64,000 nucleotides of DNA from Geodermatophilus amargosae (GTDB lineage: Bacteria; Actinomycetota; Actinomycetes; Mycobacteriales; Geodermatophilaceae). Within the stretch, counting starts at the first letter, position 1, and each line of letters begins with the position of its first letter. Below the pieces are notes generated by a model, which was not told where the DNA came from, did no database searches, and saw only the letters and a list, made by a program, of their open reading frames with translations. Positions 46,777-60,181 of this stretch are shown here, one piece after another. The translations under genes and the position numbers were made by a program. The stretch is from assembly GCF_900116515.1 (NCBI RefSeq), contig NZ_FPBA01000003.1, positions 310,001 to 374,000 on the forward strand, given 5' to 3'.

Positions 46777-47960
46777 GGCCCGGGGTGGTGCATCCGGGCG
46801 ACATCGGCGCCGCCACCGGCGGAGGGGTGCCGGCCGGCGGCGGCGAGGTCGGCCAGCTGCAGGGTCCGCGTGACGTCGCTCGGGGACACCACCCCCACCA
46901 CGCGGCCGCCGTCGAGGACGACCGCCCGCCCGTCGGTGCAGCCCTGCATCCGGCCCAGCAGGTCGAGCAGCGGCTCCTCCGGGCGGGCGGTCGGGATCTC
47001 CGGCAGCGGGCACGCGACGTCGCGCAGCCGCGTCGTCGCCCGGGCGTCCACCGGCACCGAGCGCAGCCGGTTGAGGGTGACCAGGCCGACCAGCGCGCCG
47101 CCGTGGTCGACCAGCGGGTAGGTGCTGAAGCGGTGCACGAGGGCCACCTCGTGCAGGAACCGCTCGACCGGCTGGTCGGGATCGGCGGTGAGCACCGGGC
47201 CGCCCACCACCCCGCCGACCGTCAGCCCGCCGAGCCGCGCGGACACGTGGGCCTGCTGTTCCTCGGCGGTGGCGGCGTTCACCAGGAACAGACCGACCAG
47301 GCCCAGCCACAGCCCGTTCAGCCCCCGGCCGGTGACCAGCTGCAGGGCGCCGAGGGCGATGAGCGTGAACCCGAAGAACCGCCCGGCGCGGGATGCCGTC
47401 ACCGCCGAGGACCACGGGTCGCCGCGCCGCCACCACAGCAGCGCCCGCAGCAGCCGCCCGCCGTCGAGCGGGGCCGCCGGGACGAGGTTGAAGACCGCCA
47501 GCGAGACGTTGATGACCGCGAGGTAGTCCAGGACGGCCACGGGCAGCCCGTCGGCGCCGGCCAGCCGCGCCAGGAGGGCGGCGGCCATGGACAGCCCGCC
47601 GAGGACGAGGCTGGTCAGGGGGCCGACGCCGGCGATGCGGAACTCCGCCCCGGGGGTCCGCGCGCCGCCGCGCAGCCGGGCCACCCCGCCGAGCAGCCAC
47701 AGGGTGATGCCCTCCACCTCGACCCCGTTGCGCCGGGCGACCAGCGCGTGGGCCAGCTCGTGGGCCAGCAGCGAGGCGAGGAAGGCCAGTGCGGCCACCA
47801 GGGCGGCAGCCGTGTAGGCGAGGCCGCTGCGCCCGGGCAGGACCAGCGGGAACCTGCCCATCGCCAGACCAGCGGCGATGATCACCACGATCACCAGGAC
47901 ACTGGCGTTGATGCCGACCCGGATGCCGGCGATGCGGCCCAGGCGGAAGGTCTCGTTCAT
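46770..47960 (-). CDS. Site-2 protease (M50) with two CBS domains (Rip3-like)
   Basis: A protein of 396 residues. The zinc motif SLLAHELAHALVARRNG (HExxH) lies near residue 65 and the third ligand in NLVPAAPLDGGRLLRALLWW near residue 165, within about six membrane helices. After a linker the C-terminus has two CBS-type modules (HRFSTYPLVDHGGALVGLVTLNRL and TDGRAVVLDGGRVVGVVSPSDV). Such proteins cut membrane-bound anti-sigma factors or clear peptides; the CBS pair may sense adenine nucleotides. No partner anti-sigma factor is adjacent. Confidence 0.93.
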   Translation of the reverse strand: MNETFRLGRIAGIRVGINASVLVIVVIIAAGLAMGRFPLVLPGRSGLAYTAAALVAALAFLASLLAHELAHALVARRNGVEVEGITLWLLGGVARLRGGARTPGAEFRIAGVGPLTSLVLGGLSMAAALLARLAGADGLPVAVLDYLAVINVSLAVFNLVPAAPLDGGRLLRALLWWRRGDPWSSAVTASRAGRFFGFTLIALGALQLVTGRGLNGLWLGLVGLFLVNAATAEEQQAHVSARLGGLTVGGVVGGPVLTADPDQPVERFLHEVALVHRFSTYPLVDHGGALVGLVTLNRLRSVPVDARATTRLRDVACPLPEIPTARPEEPLLDLLGRMQGCTDGRAVVLDGGRVVGVVSPSDVTRTLQLADLAAAGRHPSAGGGADVARMHHPGPR

Positions 47961-48140
47961 GCGTGCTCCTCGGGCGGCAGCGCGGATCGTCGGTCACGGC
48001 CCGGACAGCACCTGAGCACGGACCGGGCGGTCGGTGGTGTCGGAACGCTCGCAGCGAGGCCCCAGCGGGTCGTGCACGACCTCCGCGCCACCCGGGACGC
48101 AGTCGACGTCGGCACGACGGGCCGGGCGGTGCCCCCGACG

Positions 48141-48176
48141 TCGACTGCCCGCGCCCCGGAGGGCGCGGGCAGTCGA
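48141..48176 (-). terminator. Perfect 15-bp hairpin ending the suf operon
   Basis: TCGACTGCCCGCGCC (48141-48155) pairs with GGCGCGGGCAGTCGA (48162-48176) over the loop CCGGAG. It lies 28 bases beyond the stop codon of the last suf gene. Confidence 0.85.
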
Positions 48177-48203
48177 GGGACCTCTCCCGAAGAGGGCGGA
48201 GGT

Positions 48204-48575
48204 CTAGACGCGGAAGCCGAGCGCGCGCAGCTGCTCGCGCCCGTCGTCGGTGATCTTGTCCGGGCCCCACGGCGGCATCCAGACCCAGTTGATCCGGATG
48301 TCGTCGACCAGACCCGGGCCGGGGCCGCCGGTGAGCGCCTGGCGCGCCTGGTCCTCGATGACGTCGGTCAGCGGGCAGGCCGCCGAGGTCAGCGTCATGT
48401 CCAGGACGGCGACGTTCTGCTCGTCGACGTCGATGCCGTAGACGAGGCCGAGGTCGACGACGTTGACGCCGAGCTCGGGGTCGACGACGTCGCGCATGGC
48501 CTCCTCGAGGTCCTCGAGCAGCGCCGACTTGTAGGCCGGGAGCTCGGGGGTGGCGTTCTCGGTGGTCTCGCTCAT
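48204..48575 (-). CDS. sufT: SufT-like iron-sulfur assembly factor (DUF59/MIP18)
   Basis: A protein of 123 residues. The MIP18/DUF59 domain shows LEEAMRDVVDPELGVNVVDLGLVYGI, then TLTSAACPLTD with the conserved Cys67, and WMPPWGPDKITDDGREQL at the end. It is a carrier or maturation factor for Fe-S clusters. Last gene of the suf operon; its ATG overlaps the sufU stop by 4 bases, and a 15-bp hairpin follows. Equivalent to M. tuberculosis Rv1466. Confidence 0.93.
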   Translation of the reverse strand: MSETTENATPELPAYKSALLEDLEEAMRDVVDPELGVNVVDLGLVYGIDVDEQNVAVLDMTLTSAACPLTDVIEDQARQALTGGPGPGLVDDIRINWVWMPPWGPDKITDDGREQLRALGFRV

Positions 48576-49038
48576 GCCTGTCCTCCGGTCGGTGTGGCTG
48601 CCAGGGCGCGGGCGGAGGCGTCCTTGAGTGCCATCCAGCTCATCAGCGCGCACTTGATGCGGGCGGGGTACTTCGACACCCCGGCGAAGGCGACGGCGTC
48701 CTCCAGTTCGTCCTCGAGCTTCTCGGCCACCGACGCGTCGCCCTTGCTCTGCATGAGCGTCACGAAGTGCTCGCCGGTGCCCAGCGCGTCGGTCACCGAC
48801 CTGCCGATGACGAGGTCGTACATCGCCGACACCGACGCCTGGCTGATCGAGCAGCCCATGCCCTCGTAGGACACGTCGGCGATCGTGTCGCCGTCCAGGT
48901 GCACCCGCAGGGTGACCTCGTCCCCGCAGGTCGGGTTCACGTGGTGCACCTCGGCCTCGTACGGGTCGCGCAGTCCGCGGCCGTGGGGGTTGCGGTAGTG
49001 GTCCAGGATGATGTCCTGGTACATCGACTGCAGCTGCA

Positions 49039-49039
<1 letters not shown>
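48572..49039 (-). CDS. sufU: SufU, zinc-dependent sulfurtransferase
   Basis: A protein of 155 residues that takes persulfide sulfur from SufS and passes it to the SufBCD scaffold. Zinc ligands C38 and D40 (NPTCGDEVTL), C63 (GMGCSISQAS) and C130 (ARIKCALMSW) are present, and the SufU-type insertion (GEHFVTLMQSKGDASVAEKLED) between the last two ligands distinguishes it from IscU. The ATG at 49039 overlaps the sufS stop by one base (TGATG). Confidence 0.95.
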
Positions 49040-51170
<2,131 letters not shown>

Positions 51171-51185
51171 TTCTCTTCTCGCTCC

Positions 51186-51539
51186 TCAGTTGCCGGACGC
51201 CAGGGGCAGGCGGCCGTCGGACTCGGTGTCGACGAGCACGGCCTCCCCCTCCACGCGCACGGGGTAGACGTCGACCGGCTCGGTGGCCGGCAGGTTGGTG
51301 GGCTCGCCGGTGCGCAGGTCGAAGCAGGACCCGTGCAGCCAGCACTCGATGGTGGGGGCGCCGCCGAAGGTCTCGACGTCGCCCTCCGACAGCGGGACCT
51401 CGGCGTGCGAGCAGAGGTCCTGGAGGGCGTAGACCTCACCCTCGTAGCGGATGACGGCGACGTCGACGTCGGCGAGCTCGACGCGCAGGGCGCCGCCCTC
51501 GGGGACCTCGGACAGGGCGCAGACCCGCTCGTAGGCCAT
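51186..51539 (-). CDS. Rieske [2Fe-2S] protein in the suf operon
   Basis: A protein of 117 residues with a complete Rieske motif: C43-x-H45 (LCSHAEVPL) and C66-x-x-H69 (IECWLHGSCFDL), like the ferredoxin component of aromatic-ring dioxygenases (NirD/HcaC type). Being between sufD and sufC suggests an electron donor for cluster assembly or a first client; neither is proven. M. tuberculosis lacks it at this place, whereas several other actinobacteria have it. The ATG at 51539 lies 2 bases after the sufD stop. Confidence 0.92.
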   Translation of the reverse strand: MAYERVCALSEVPEGGALRVELADVDVAVIRYEGEVYALQDLCSHAEVPLSEGDVETFGGAPTIECWLHGSCFDLRTGEPTNLPATEPVDVYPVRVEGEAVLVDTESDGRLPLASGN

Positions 51540-51541
51540 GG

Positions 51542-52888
51542 TCAGGCTCCCCCGGCCGACGCCTCGACCGGCTGCTCGTCCAGACCGGGCAGCGCGCCGA
51601 GCCGCACCTCGATGGCGTGCATCAGGCGGTCCTGCAGCGCGTCGATCCCGATGAGCTGGACGACGTCGGCGAAGAAGCCGCGCACCACCAGTCGGCGGGC
51701 GGTCTCGGCGTCGATGCCGCGCGAGCAGAGGTAGAACAGCTGCTCGTCGTCGAACCGGCCGGTGGCGCTGGCGTGGCCGGCGCCGACGATCTCGCCGGTC
51801 TCGATCTCCAGGTTGGGAACCGAGTCGGCGCGGGCGCCGTCGGTGAGCACCAGGTTGCGGTTGAGCTCGTAGGTGTCGGTGCCGGTGGCCTCCGGGCGGA
51901 TGCGGACGTCGCCGATCCACACCGTGCGCGCGCCCTCGCCCTGCAGCGCGCCCTTGTAGAGCACGTTGCTGGAGCAGTTGGGCACCGCATGGTCGACCCA
52001 CAGGCGGTGCTCCTGGTGCTGCGTCTCGTCGGAGAAGTAGACGCCGAACAGCTCCGCCGACCCGCCGGGCCCGGCGTACTGCACGTTGCTCACCAGGCGG
52101 ACGAGGTCGCCGCCGAGGGTGACCACGACCTGCTTGTAGCTCGCGTCACGGCCGACGACGGCGTCGAACTGGCCGCCGTGCACCGCGCCCGGCGCCCAGT
52201 CCTGGACGGACACGACGGTCACCTGCGCGCCGTCACCCACGAGGACGGCGACGCCCCCGGCGTAGCGGGCCAGGCCGGTGTGGTCGAGCACGACGGTCGC
52301 CTTCGCGAACTGCCCGACCTCGACGACCAGCTGGCCCCAGACGACGTCCTCGGACCCGGTGCCGGCCAGGCCCAGGGTGACCGGGCGGTCGAGCTGCGCC
52401 TCGGGGGCGACGCGGACGACGGCGGCACCGCCGCTGCGCTGCCGCGCGAGGGCCGCCAGCCGGTCGACCGGCTCGGGCAGGCCCTTGAGCAGCGGGTCGT
52501 CGGCGTCGACGGAGACGAGCTCGACGCCCTCGGGCAGGTCGGTCGTCCACGCCAGGTGTGCGTCGGACCCTGTCCCCGAGGGCGCCGCGCCGTCGAGCAG
52601 CGGGCGGATCCGGCGCATCGGGGTGAAGCGCCAGGTCTCCTCGCGGCCGGTGGGCACGCCGAAGGCGTCCGGGTCGGTCGAGGTGAGCCGCTCGGCCGGC
52701 GAGCCGGTCGGGGTCGGGCCACCGTGCGAGTGCGAACCCGGGGTGGCCTCCCCGGCCGTGCCCGTGCCGGCCGCGGGGACCGACGGCGGGCCGGCCTGGG
52801 TGCCCACGCCCTCGCCGAACAGCTCGCCGGCGAGGACGGCCGACTCGGTGGTGAGACCGGTGGTGCTGGGGGTGTTCTCTGCCGACAT
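51542..52888 (-). CDS. sufD: SufD, Fe-S scaffold subunit
   Basis: A protein of 448 residues with the SufBD beta-helix: VWGQLVVEVGQFAKATVVLDHTG-type repeats, GPGGSAELFGVYFSDETQHQEHR, NCSSNVLYKGALQGEGARTVWIG and the C-terminal DDEQLFYLCSRGID. A disordered, Gly/Pro/Thr/Ser-rich extension of about 70 residues with GSHSHGG precedes the core. It partners SufB and SufC. The ATG overlaps the sufB stop by one base (TGATG). Confidence 0.95.
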   Translation of the reverse strand: MSAENTPSTTGLTTESAVLAGELFGEGVGTQAGPPSVPAAGTGTAGEATPGSHSHGGPTPTGSPAERLTSTDPDAFGVPTGREETWRFTPMRRIRPLLDGAAPSGTGSDAHLAWTTDLPEGVELVSVDADDPLLKGLPEPVDRLAALARQRSGGAAVVRVAPEAQLDRPVTLGLAGTGSEDVVWGQLVVEVGQFAKATVVLDHTGLARYAGGVAVLVGDGAQVTVVSVQDWAPGAVHGGQFDAVVGRDASYKQVVVTLGGDLVRLVSNVQYAGPGGSAELFGVYFSDETQHQEHRLWVDHAVPNCSSNVLYKGALQGEGARTVWIGDVRIRPEATGTDTYELNRNLVLTDGARADSVPNLEIETGEIVGAGHASATGRFDDEQLFYLCSRGIDAETARRLVVRGFFADVVQLIGIDALQDRLMHAIEVRLGALPGLDEQPVEASAGGA

Positions 52889-54330
52889 CAGCCGACGGCA
52901 CCTTCCATCTGCAGCTCGATGAGCCGGTTGAGCTCGAGGGCGTACTCCATGGGCAGCTCGCGGGCGATCGGCTCGACGAACCCGCGGACCACCATGGCCA
53001 TGGCCTCGTCCTCGGACAGGCCGCGGCTCATCAGGTAGAAGAGCTGGTCCTCGCTGACCCGGGAGACGGTCGCCTCGTGACCCATGGCGACGTCGTCCTC
53101 GCGGACGTCGACGTAGGGGTAGGTGTCCGACCGGCTGATCGCGTCGACCAGCAGGGCGTCGCACTTGACCGTCGACTTCGAGCCGTGCGCGCCCTCGTCG
53201 ATCTGCACGAGGCCGCGGTAGGAGGTCCGGCCACCGCCGCGCGCCACCGACTTCGAGACGATCGTCGAGGAGGTGTTGGGCGCCGCGTGCACCATCTTGG
53301 CGCCGGCGTCCTGGTGCTGGCCCTCGCCCGCGAAGGCGATGGACAGGACCTCACCCTTGGCGTGCTCGCCGGTCATCCAGACCGCCGGGTACTTCATGGT
53401 GACCTTGGAGCCGAGGTTGCCGTCGACCCACTCCATGGTGGCGCCCTCGTGGGCGATCGCCCGCTTGGTGACCAGGTTGTAGACGTTGTTCGACCAGTTC
53501 TGAATGGTCGTGTACCGGCAGCGGGCGTTCTTCTTGACGATGATCTCGACGACCGCGGAGTGCAGCGAGTCCGACTTGTAGATCGGCGCGGTGCAGCCCT
53601 CGACGTAGTGCACGTAGGCGCCCTCGTCGACGATGATCAGCGTCCGCTCGAACTGGCCCATGTTCTCGGTGTTGATCCGGAAGTAGGCCTGCAGCGGGAT
53701 GTCGACGTGCACGCCCTTCGGCACATAGATGAACGAGCCACCCGACCACACCGAGGTGTTCAGCGCGGCGAACTTGTTGTCGCCGGACGGGATGACCGAC
53801 CCGAAGTACTCGCGGAACAGGTCCGGGTGCTCCTTGAGGGCGGAGTCGGTGTCGAGGAAGACGACGCCCTGGTCCTCCAGCTCCTTCTGGATCTGGTGGT
53901 AGACGACCTCGGACTCGTACTGCGCGGCAACACCGGAGACGAGGCGCTGCTTCTCCGCCTCGGGGATCCCGAGCTTGTCGTAGGTGTTCTTGATGTCGTC
54001 GGGCAGGTCCTCCCACGTGGCGGCCTGCGCCTCGGTGGACCGCACGAAGTACTTGATGTTCTGGAAGTCGATGCCGGAGAGGTCCGAGCCCCAGTCGGGC
54101 ATGGGCTTGCGCTCGAAGAGCTTGAGGGCCTTGAGACGGCGCTCGAGCATCCACTCGGGCTCGTCCTTGCGCGCCGAGATGTCGCGGACGACGTCCTCGG
54201 ACAGACCGCGGCGGGCGGAGGACCCGGCCACGTCGGCGTCGGCCCAGCCGTACTGGTAGCGGCCGAGCTGCTCGATCTGCTCGTCCTGCGTCAGCGGCGT
54301 GCCGGTCACCGGCTGCTGGGTGCTGGTCAT
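52888..54330 (-). CDS. sufB: SufB, Fe-S scaffold subunit
   Basis: A protein of 480 residues, the main scaffold on which the Fe-S cluster is built. Seen: [60 protein letters not shown] with the conserved Cys, [30 protein letters not shown] and [13 protein letters not shown]-type end. No intein is present: the length is the plain SufB length, unlike M. tuberculosis SufB, which carries an intein. The ATG overlaps the sufR stop by 4 bases. Confidence 0.97.
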   Translation of the reverse strand: MTSTQQPVTGTPLTQDEQIEQLGRYQYGWADADVAGSSARRGLSEDVVRDISARKDEPEWMLERRLKALKLFERKPMPDWGSDLSGIDFQNIKYFVRSTEAQAATWEDLPDDIKNTYDKLGIPEAEKQRLVSGVAAQYESEVVYHQIQKELEDQGVVFLDTDSALKEHPDLFREYFGSVIPSGDNKFAALNTSVWSGGSFIYVPKGVHVDIPLQAYFRINTENMGQFERTLIIVDEGAYVHYVEGCTAPIYKSDSLHSAVVEIIVKKNARCRYTTIQNWSNNVYNLVTKRAIAHEGATMEWVDGNLGSKVTMKYPAVWMTGEHAKGEVLSIAFAGEGQHQDAGAKMVHAAPNTSSTIVSKSVARGGGRTSYRGLVQIDEGAHGSKSTVKCDALLVDAISRSDTYPYVDVREDDVAMGHEATVSRVSEDQLFYLMSRGLSEDEAMAMVVRGFVEPIARELPMEYALELNRLIELQMEGAVG

Positions 54331-55160
54331 GCGGGCGTCCTCTCCCGGTCGTTCGTGGGGGTGGTGCTGGTGGACGGTGCGGGGCGCGGGAACCGCGCTG
54401 CTCGCTCACCTGGTACAGGGCGTGCGGGGGTGCTTCTGTTCCCCGCACGGATGTGGTCCCGGCCGCCTCCGGCCGGAGCCGTCCCGGGCCCGCGGGGGCC
54501 GGGGATGTGGGTGGTGCAGACGCCGTCGCCGTGGGCGATCGTGGCGAGGCGCTGTACGTGCGTACCCACCAGCCGACCGATCACCGCCGTCTCGACCTCG
54601 CACAGCTGCGGGAACTCCGCTGCCACGTGCGCGACGGGGCAGTGGTGCTGGCACAGCTGCCCGCCACTGGCGATCGCGGAGGCCGAGGCAGCGTAGCCCT
54701 CGGCCGTCAGCGCCTCGGCCAGCGCCTGGGCCCGCTCGACGGGCGCACCGGACGTCCGGGCCACCGCGTCCGACGCCCGCTGCTCGAGGCCGGCCAGCTG
54801 CGCCCGGGCGACGGCGCGGACGGCGTCGGGACCGCCGGACGCCGCGACGTACCGCAGCGCGGTGAGCGCCAGGTCGTCGTAGGCGTGGGCGAAGCCGGAG
54901 CGGCCGGCGTCGGTGAGATGGAAGTGCCGGGCGGGCCGGCCCCTCCCCCGCTGGGCGCCCGCGGCCGTGCGCTCCTCGACCCGCCCCTGCGCCTCGAGCG
55001 CGTCGAGGTGGCGGCGGACGGCGGCCGGGCTGACACCCAGCCGGCCGGCGAGCTCGCTGGCGGTCTGCGGGCCGTGCTCGAGGAGCAGCGCGGTCACGCG
55101 GTCACGGGTGCGGACGTCGTCGGCCCGCACCGTTCCCACCTGCCCTGCGCCGCTTTCCAC
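54327..55160 (-). CDS. sufR: SufR, Fe-S-sensing repressor of the suf operon
   Basis: A protein of up to 277 residues. An N-terminal winged helix ([31 protein letters not shown]) is followed by a cluster-binding domain with C170, C174 ([10 protein letters not shown]), C187 and C215 ([10 protein letters not shown]), the set expected for a Fe-S sensor. The C-terminal tail is Pro/Arg-rich. GTG 55160 sits almost on the palindrome at 55162-55173; GTG 55130, with AGGTGGG upstream, is a good alternative start. It should repress the operon when clusters are plentiful. First gene of the operon. Confidence 0.93.
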   Translation of the reverse strand: MESGAGQVGTVRADDVRTRDRVTALLLEHGPQTASELAGRLGVSPAAVRRHLDALEAQGRVEERTAAGAQRGRGRPARHFHLTDAGRSGFAHAYDDLALTALRYVAASGGPDAVRAVARAQLAGLEQRASDAVARTSGAPVERAQALAEALTAEGYAASASAIASGGQLCQHHCPVAHVAAEFPQLCEVETAVIGRLVGTHVQRLATIAHGDGVCTTHIPGPRGPGTAPAGGGRDHIRAGNRSTPARPVPGERAARFPRPAPSTSTTPTNDRERTPA

Positions 55161-55161
55161 A

Positions 55162-55173
55162 ACACGATTGTGT
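55162..55173 (-). promoter_or_regulatory. Palindrome in suf promoter (possible SufR operator)
   Basis: ACACGATTGTGT has ACAC/GTGT arms and lies next to TAGGAC (minus strand), a plausible -10, and 2-32 bases upstream of the candidate sufR starts. Its place fits an autoregulatory operator. The match to published SufR sites is only general (ACAC and GTGT arms), so this is a proposal. Confidence 0.45.
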
Positions 55174-55209
55174 CCTATTTCGGGAGGCCTGCAAGCAAGG
55201 CCGCCCTAA

Positions 55210-55250
55210 GTCACCCGGCCCCCGACCGCGCAGGTCAGGGGCCGGGTGAC
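55210..55250 (-). terminator. Long hairpin after the clpC-like gene
   Basis: GTCACCCGGCCCC (55210-55222) pairs with GGGGCCGGGTGAC (55238-55250); inside it, GACC pairs with GGTC around GCGCA, with a single C-A mismatch between the two stems. It lies 18 bases beyond the Clp stop and just upstream of the suf promoter. Confidence 0.8.
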
Positions 55251-55268
55251 GGGGATCACGAGAGGAGG

Positions 55269-57803
<2,535 letters not shown>

Positions 57804-57929
57804 TCCTCACGATCCAGGGGAGTCGGGGCGCCGGGGGCTCCCGGAGGGCCGCCCGGCACCAGGACGGCGCGTCGGCCGCCTGCGCTCCCTACAGCGCGGG
57901 ACGCCACGGGCTCCTTCCGCGCTGTGATC

Positions 57930-57943
57930 TGCCCTGAGCGAAC
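57930..57943. promoter_or_regulatory. ClgR-like box between clpC-like gene and ctaA
   Basis: Read on the minus strand the sequence is GTTCGC-TCAGG-GCA. The known ClgR site of actinobacteria is GTTCGC-N5-GCG, so only the last base differs. It lies 127 bases before the Clp start and 35 bases before the ctaA start. ClgR activates clp genes, so control of the Clp gene is the simplest reading; this is inference from motif similarity. Confidence 0.45.
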
Positions 57944-57977
57944 CGGGGAGGGCCCCGGCCGCGGCTAGCATCGGGAC

Positions 57978-58919
57978 GTGCCGGTCCTGTCCAGGTTCTC
58001 CCCCGCCGCCATCACCCGCCTGGCGCTGGCCAACGTGGTCGCCAACGGCGCGATCGTGGTCACCGGCGGCGTCGTCCGGCTGACCGGCTCGGGCCTGGGC
58101 TGCCCCACCTGGCCACGGTGCACCGACGACAGCTTCGTCACCACGCCGGAGATGGCCGGCCACGGCCTCATCGAGTTCGGCAACCGGCTGCTGACCTTCG
58201 TGCTGACCGCGGTGGCCATCGCGGTGCTGGTGGCGGTCTGGCGCTCGGCGCGGCGGGACCTGCGGCCGCTGGCGGTGCTGACCTTCCTGGGCATCCCCGT
58301 CCAGGCCGCGATCGGCGGCGTCACCGTGCTCACCGGGCTCAACCCGTGGACGGTCGCCGTCCACTTCCTCGTCTCGACCGTCCTCGTCGCCGTCTCCACC
58401 GTGCTGTGGCTGCGCTCGCGCGAGCCGGGCGTCGGCCAGCCGCTGCTGCGGCGCCCGCTGGTCCTGCTGACGGGCGGGATTGCGGCGGTGACCGCGGTGG
58501 TGCTGGCGCTCGGCACCGTCGTCACCGGCAGCGGCCCGCACAGCGGCGACCTCGACGAGAGCGGCCGGCCCTCCGGCGGGCGCATGGGCTTCGACCCCGA
58601 GACGGTCAGCCAGCTGCACGCCGACGTCGTCTTCCTGCTCGTCGGGCTCACCGTCGCGCTGCTCGTGGCCCTCCATGCCACCGACGCCCCAGGCCGCGTC
58701 CGCCGCGCCGCCCGCGACCTGCTGGTCGTCCAGCTGCTGCAGGGCGTGATCGGCTTCGTGCAGTACTTCACGCACCTGCCGGTCGTGCTGGTGCTGCTGC
58801 ACATGCTCGGCGCGGTGCTGGTGACCGTCTACACCGCGCGGCTGGTGTGGTCGGTCCGCGGCCCGGCGACCGAGCAGCCCCTCGACGCCCCCGCCACCCA
58901 GGTGCCCGCCACCCGCTGA
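57978..58919 (+). CDS. ctaA: Heme A synthase (COX15/CtaA)
   Basis: A protein of 313 residues with eight membrane helices that converts heme O to heme A for cytochrome c oxidase. Seen: GGVVRLTGSGLGCPTWPRC with the Cys pair on the outside, GHGLIEFGNRLLTF (heme His), VAVHFLVSTVLVA, VSQLHADVVFLLVG and VLLHMLGAVLV with the later His ligands. The GTG at 57978 follows a TAGCAT (57966-57971) at 6 bases, a leaderless-type promoter. It converges with ctaB, which makes its substrate. Confidence 0.95.
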   Translation: MPVLSRFSPAAITRLALANVVANGAIVVTGGVVRLTGSGLGCPTWPRCTDDSFVTTPEMAGHGLIEFGNRLLTFVLTAVAIAVLVAVWRSARRDLRPLAVLTFLGIPVQAAIGGVTVLTGLNPWTVAVHFLVSTVLVAVSTVLWLRSREPGVGQPLLRRPLVLLTGGIAAVTAVVLALGTVVTGSGPHSGDLDESGRPSGGRMGFDPETVSQLHADVVFLLVGLTVALLVALHATDAPGRVRRAARDLLVVQLLQGVIGFVQYFTHLPVVLVLLHMLGAVLVTVYTARLVWSVRGPATEQPLDAPATQVPATR

Positions 58920-58947
58920 CCTCCGGGACGTCCGTGGGACGCCCGTC

Positions 58948-58994
58948 GTCGACCTGCGGATGTCCCGGGCAGGTCGGCACGACCGCAGGTCGAC
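58948..58994. terminator. 12-bp hairpin between ctaA and ctaB
   Basis: GTCGACCTGCGG (58948-58959) pairs perfectly with CCGCAGGTCGAC (58983-58994) over a 23-base loop, in the 181-base gap between the two convergent heme genes. Confidence 0.6.
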
Positions 58995-59100
58995 AGCCGG
59001 CGCTCTCGCGACCGGTGCGCGCCGACCGGTCGGCTGCCGTGCTGTCGCGGGCCAGGTGACCACGACGGGTGACCCGCTCACCGCCCCGGGGACGGCGGGG

Positions 59101-60015
59101 TCAGACGAGGACGTCGATGGCGATCGCGATCGACAGCAGGGTCATGTGCGTGATGGACACCGAGAAGAGCCGCATCGGCCGGTCGGGCACGCCGTTCCGG
59201 ATGCGGTCGAGCCACTGGTGGGACTCGGCCACGTACCAGGCGCCGAGGAGCCCCCCTCCGATGGCGAAGGCCCAGCCCAGGACGGGGGTGATCGATCCCA
59301 TCAGCAGGGTGGCGCCCAGCGTGGCCCACGCCCACGCGACGGACTGCCGGCCGACGCTGGCGGGGCCCGCGACCACGGACAGCATGGGGACGCCCGCGCG
59401 GGCGTAGTCCTCGCGGTACCGGCTGGCCAGGGCCCAGAAGTGCGGCATCTGCCAGCAGAAGACGACGGCGAAGAAGGCGACCGCCGGCCAGTCGAGCGAG
59501 CCGGTCACCGCGGCCCACCCGATGAGCACCGGCGCCGCCCCGGGGAAGGCCCCGAAGACCGTGTTGTGCCGGGTCCGGCGCTTGAGCACCATCGTGTAGA
59601 CGACGGAGTAGGCCAGGATCGCGACCGCGGCCAGCGCCGTGGCCAGGGGCGTGGTGGCCAGCCACAGGAGCGTCAGCGACGCCGCGGCGAGGACCACCCC
59701 GAAGACCAGGGCCGCCCGCGGCGACACCGCCCCGGACGGGATCGGCCGGTTGCGCGTGCGCGACATCAGGCGGTCGATGTCCCGGTCGTACCAGCAGTTG
59801 AAGGTGTTGGCCGCACCGGCGGCGAACATCCCCCCGACCATCGTGGCGCCCACGAGGCGCCAGGAGGGCCACCCGTCGGCGGCCATCATCATCGCCGGCA
59901 GCGTCGTCACCAGCAGCAGCTCGACGAGCTTGGGCTTGGTCAGCGCGACATAGGCGCCCACCACACCCGACAGCCGCCGGGCGGAGACGGCCGGCCGCTC
60001 GGAGAGAGCCGTCAC
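59101..60015 (-). CDS. ctaB: Protoheme IX farnesyltransferase (heme O synthase)
   Basis: A protein of 304 residues from GTG 60015 that attaches a farnesyl chain to heme b. Seen: YVALTKPKLVELLLVTTLP, the first Asp-rich motif NTFNCWYDRDIDRLMSRTRNRP, KRRTRHNTVFGAFPGAAPVLIGW, and the second loop YREDYARAGVPML, within about nine membrane helices. GTG codons at 60030 and 60057 are also in frame, and a 15-bp tandem duplication (60013-60042) repeats the start context. A TACAGT -10 candidate lies about 110 bases upstream on the minus strand. Confidence 0.94.
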   Translation of the reverse strand: MTALSERPAVSARRLSGVVGAYVALTKPKLVELLLVTTLPAMMMAADGWPSWRLVGATMVGGMFAAGAANTFNCWYDRDIDRLMSRTRNRPIPSGAVSPRAALVFGVVLAAASLTLLWLATTPLATALAAVAILAYSVVYTMVLKRRTRHNTVFGAFPGAAPVLIGWAAVTGSLDWPAVAFFAVVFCWQMPHFWALASRYREDYARAGVPMLSVVAGPASVGRQSVAWAWATLGATLLMGSITPVLGWAFAIGGGLLGAWYVAESHQWLDRIRNGVPDRPMRLFSVSITHMTLLSIAIAIDVLV

Positions 60016-60042
60016 CGGACGGCCTCGCACCGGACGGCCTCG
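60013..60042 (-). repeat. 15-bp tandem duplication at the ctaB start
   Basis: CACCGGACGGCCTCG occurs twice in direct succession (60013-60027 and 60028-60042). On the minus strand each copy ends with a GTG codon in the ctaB frame, so the start-codon context is duplicated, giving the residues GRPVRGRPV if translated from the first. Confidence 0.85.
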
Positions 60043-60181
60043 GCCGTGGGCGCCCACGGACGCCAGGGAGCCACCGGGCAGGGAGACAGCACGGGGGTCC
60101 CTTCGAACCGGGGATGGAACGAACCTACTGTAGCCCGGGCCCCACGCGCGGCAGCCGGGACGGCCGTCCCAGCTCCGGCGG

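Noticed and set aside
44779-48270. 1163-codon open frame on the minus strand
   Set aside because: It runs antisense to the second SCO7613-type gene and out of frame through the M50 protease gene; composition is that of GC-rich antisense sequence.
52888-54330. Intein in SufB
   Set aside because: M. tuberculosis SufB has one, so it was considered. The frame here is continuous at 480 residues with all SufB blocks adjacent.
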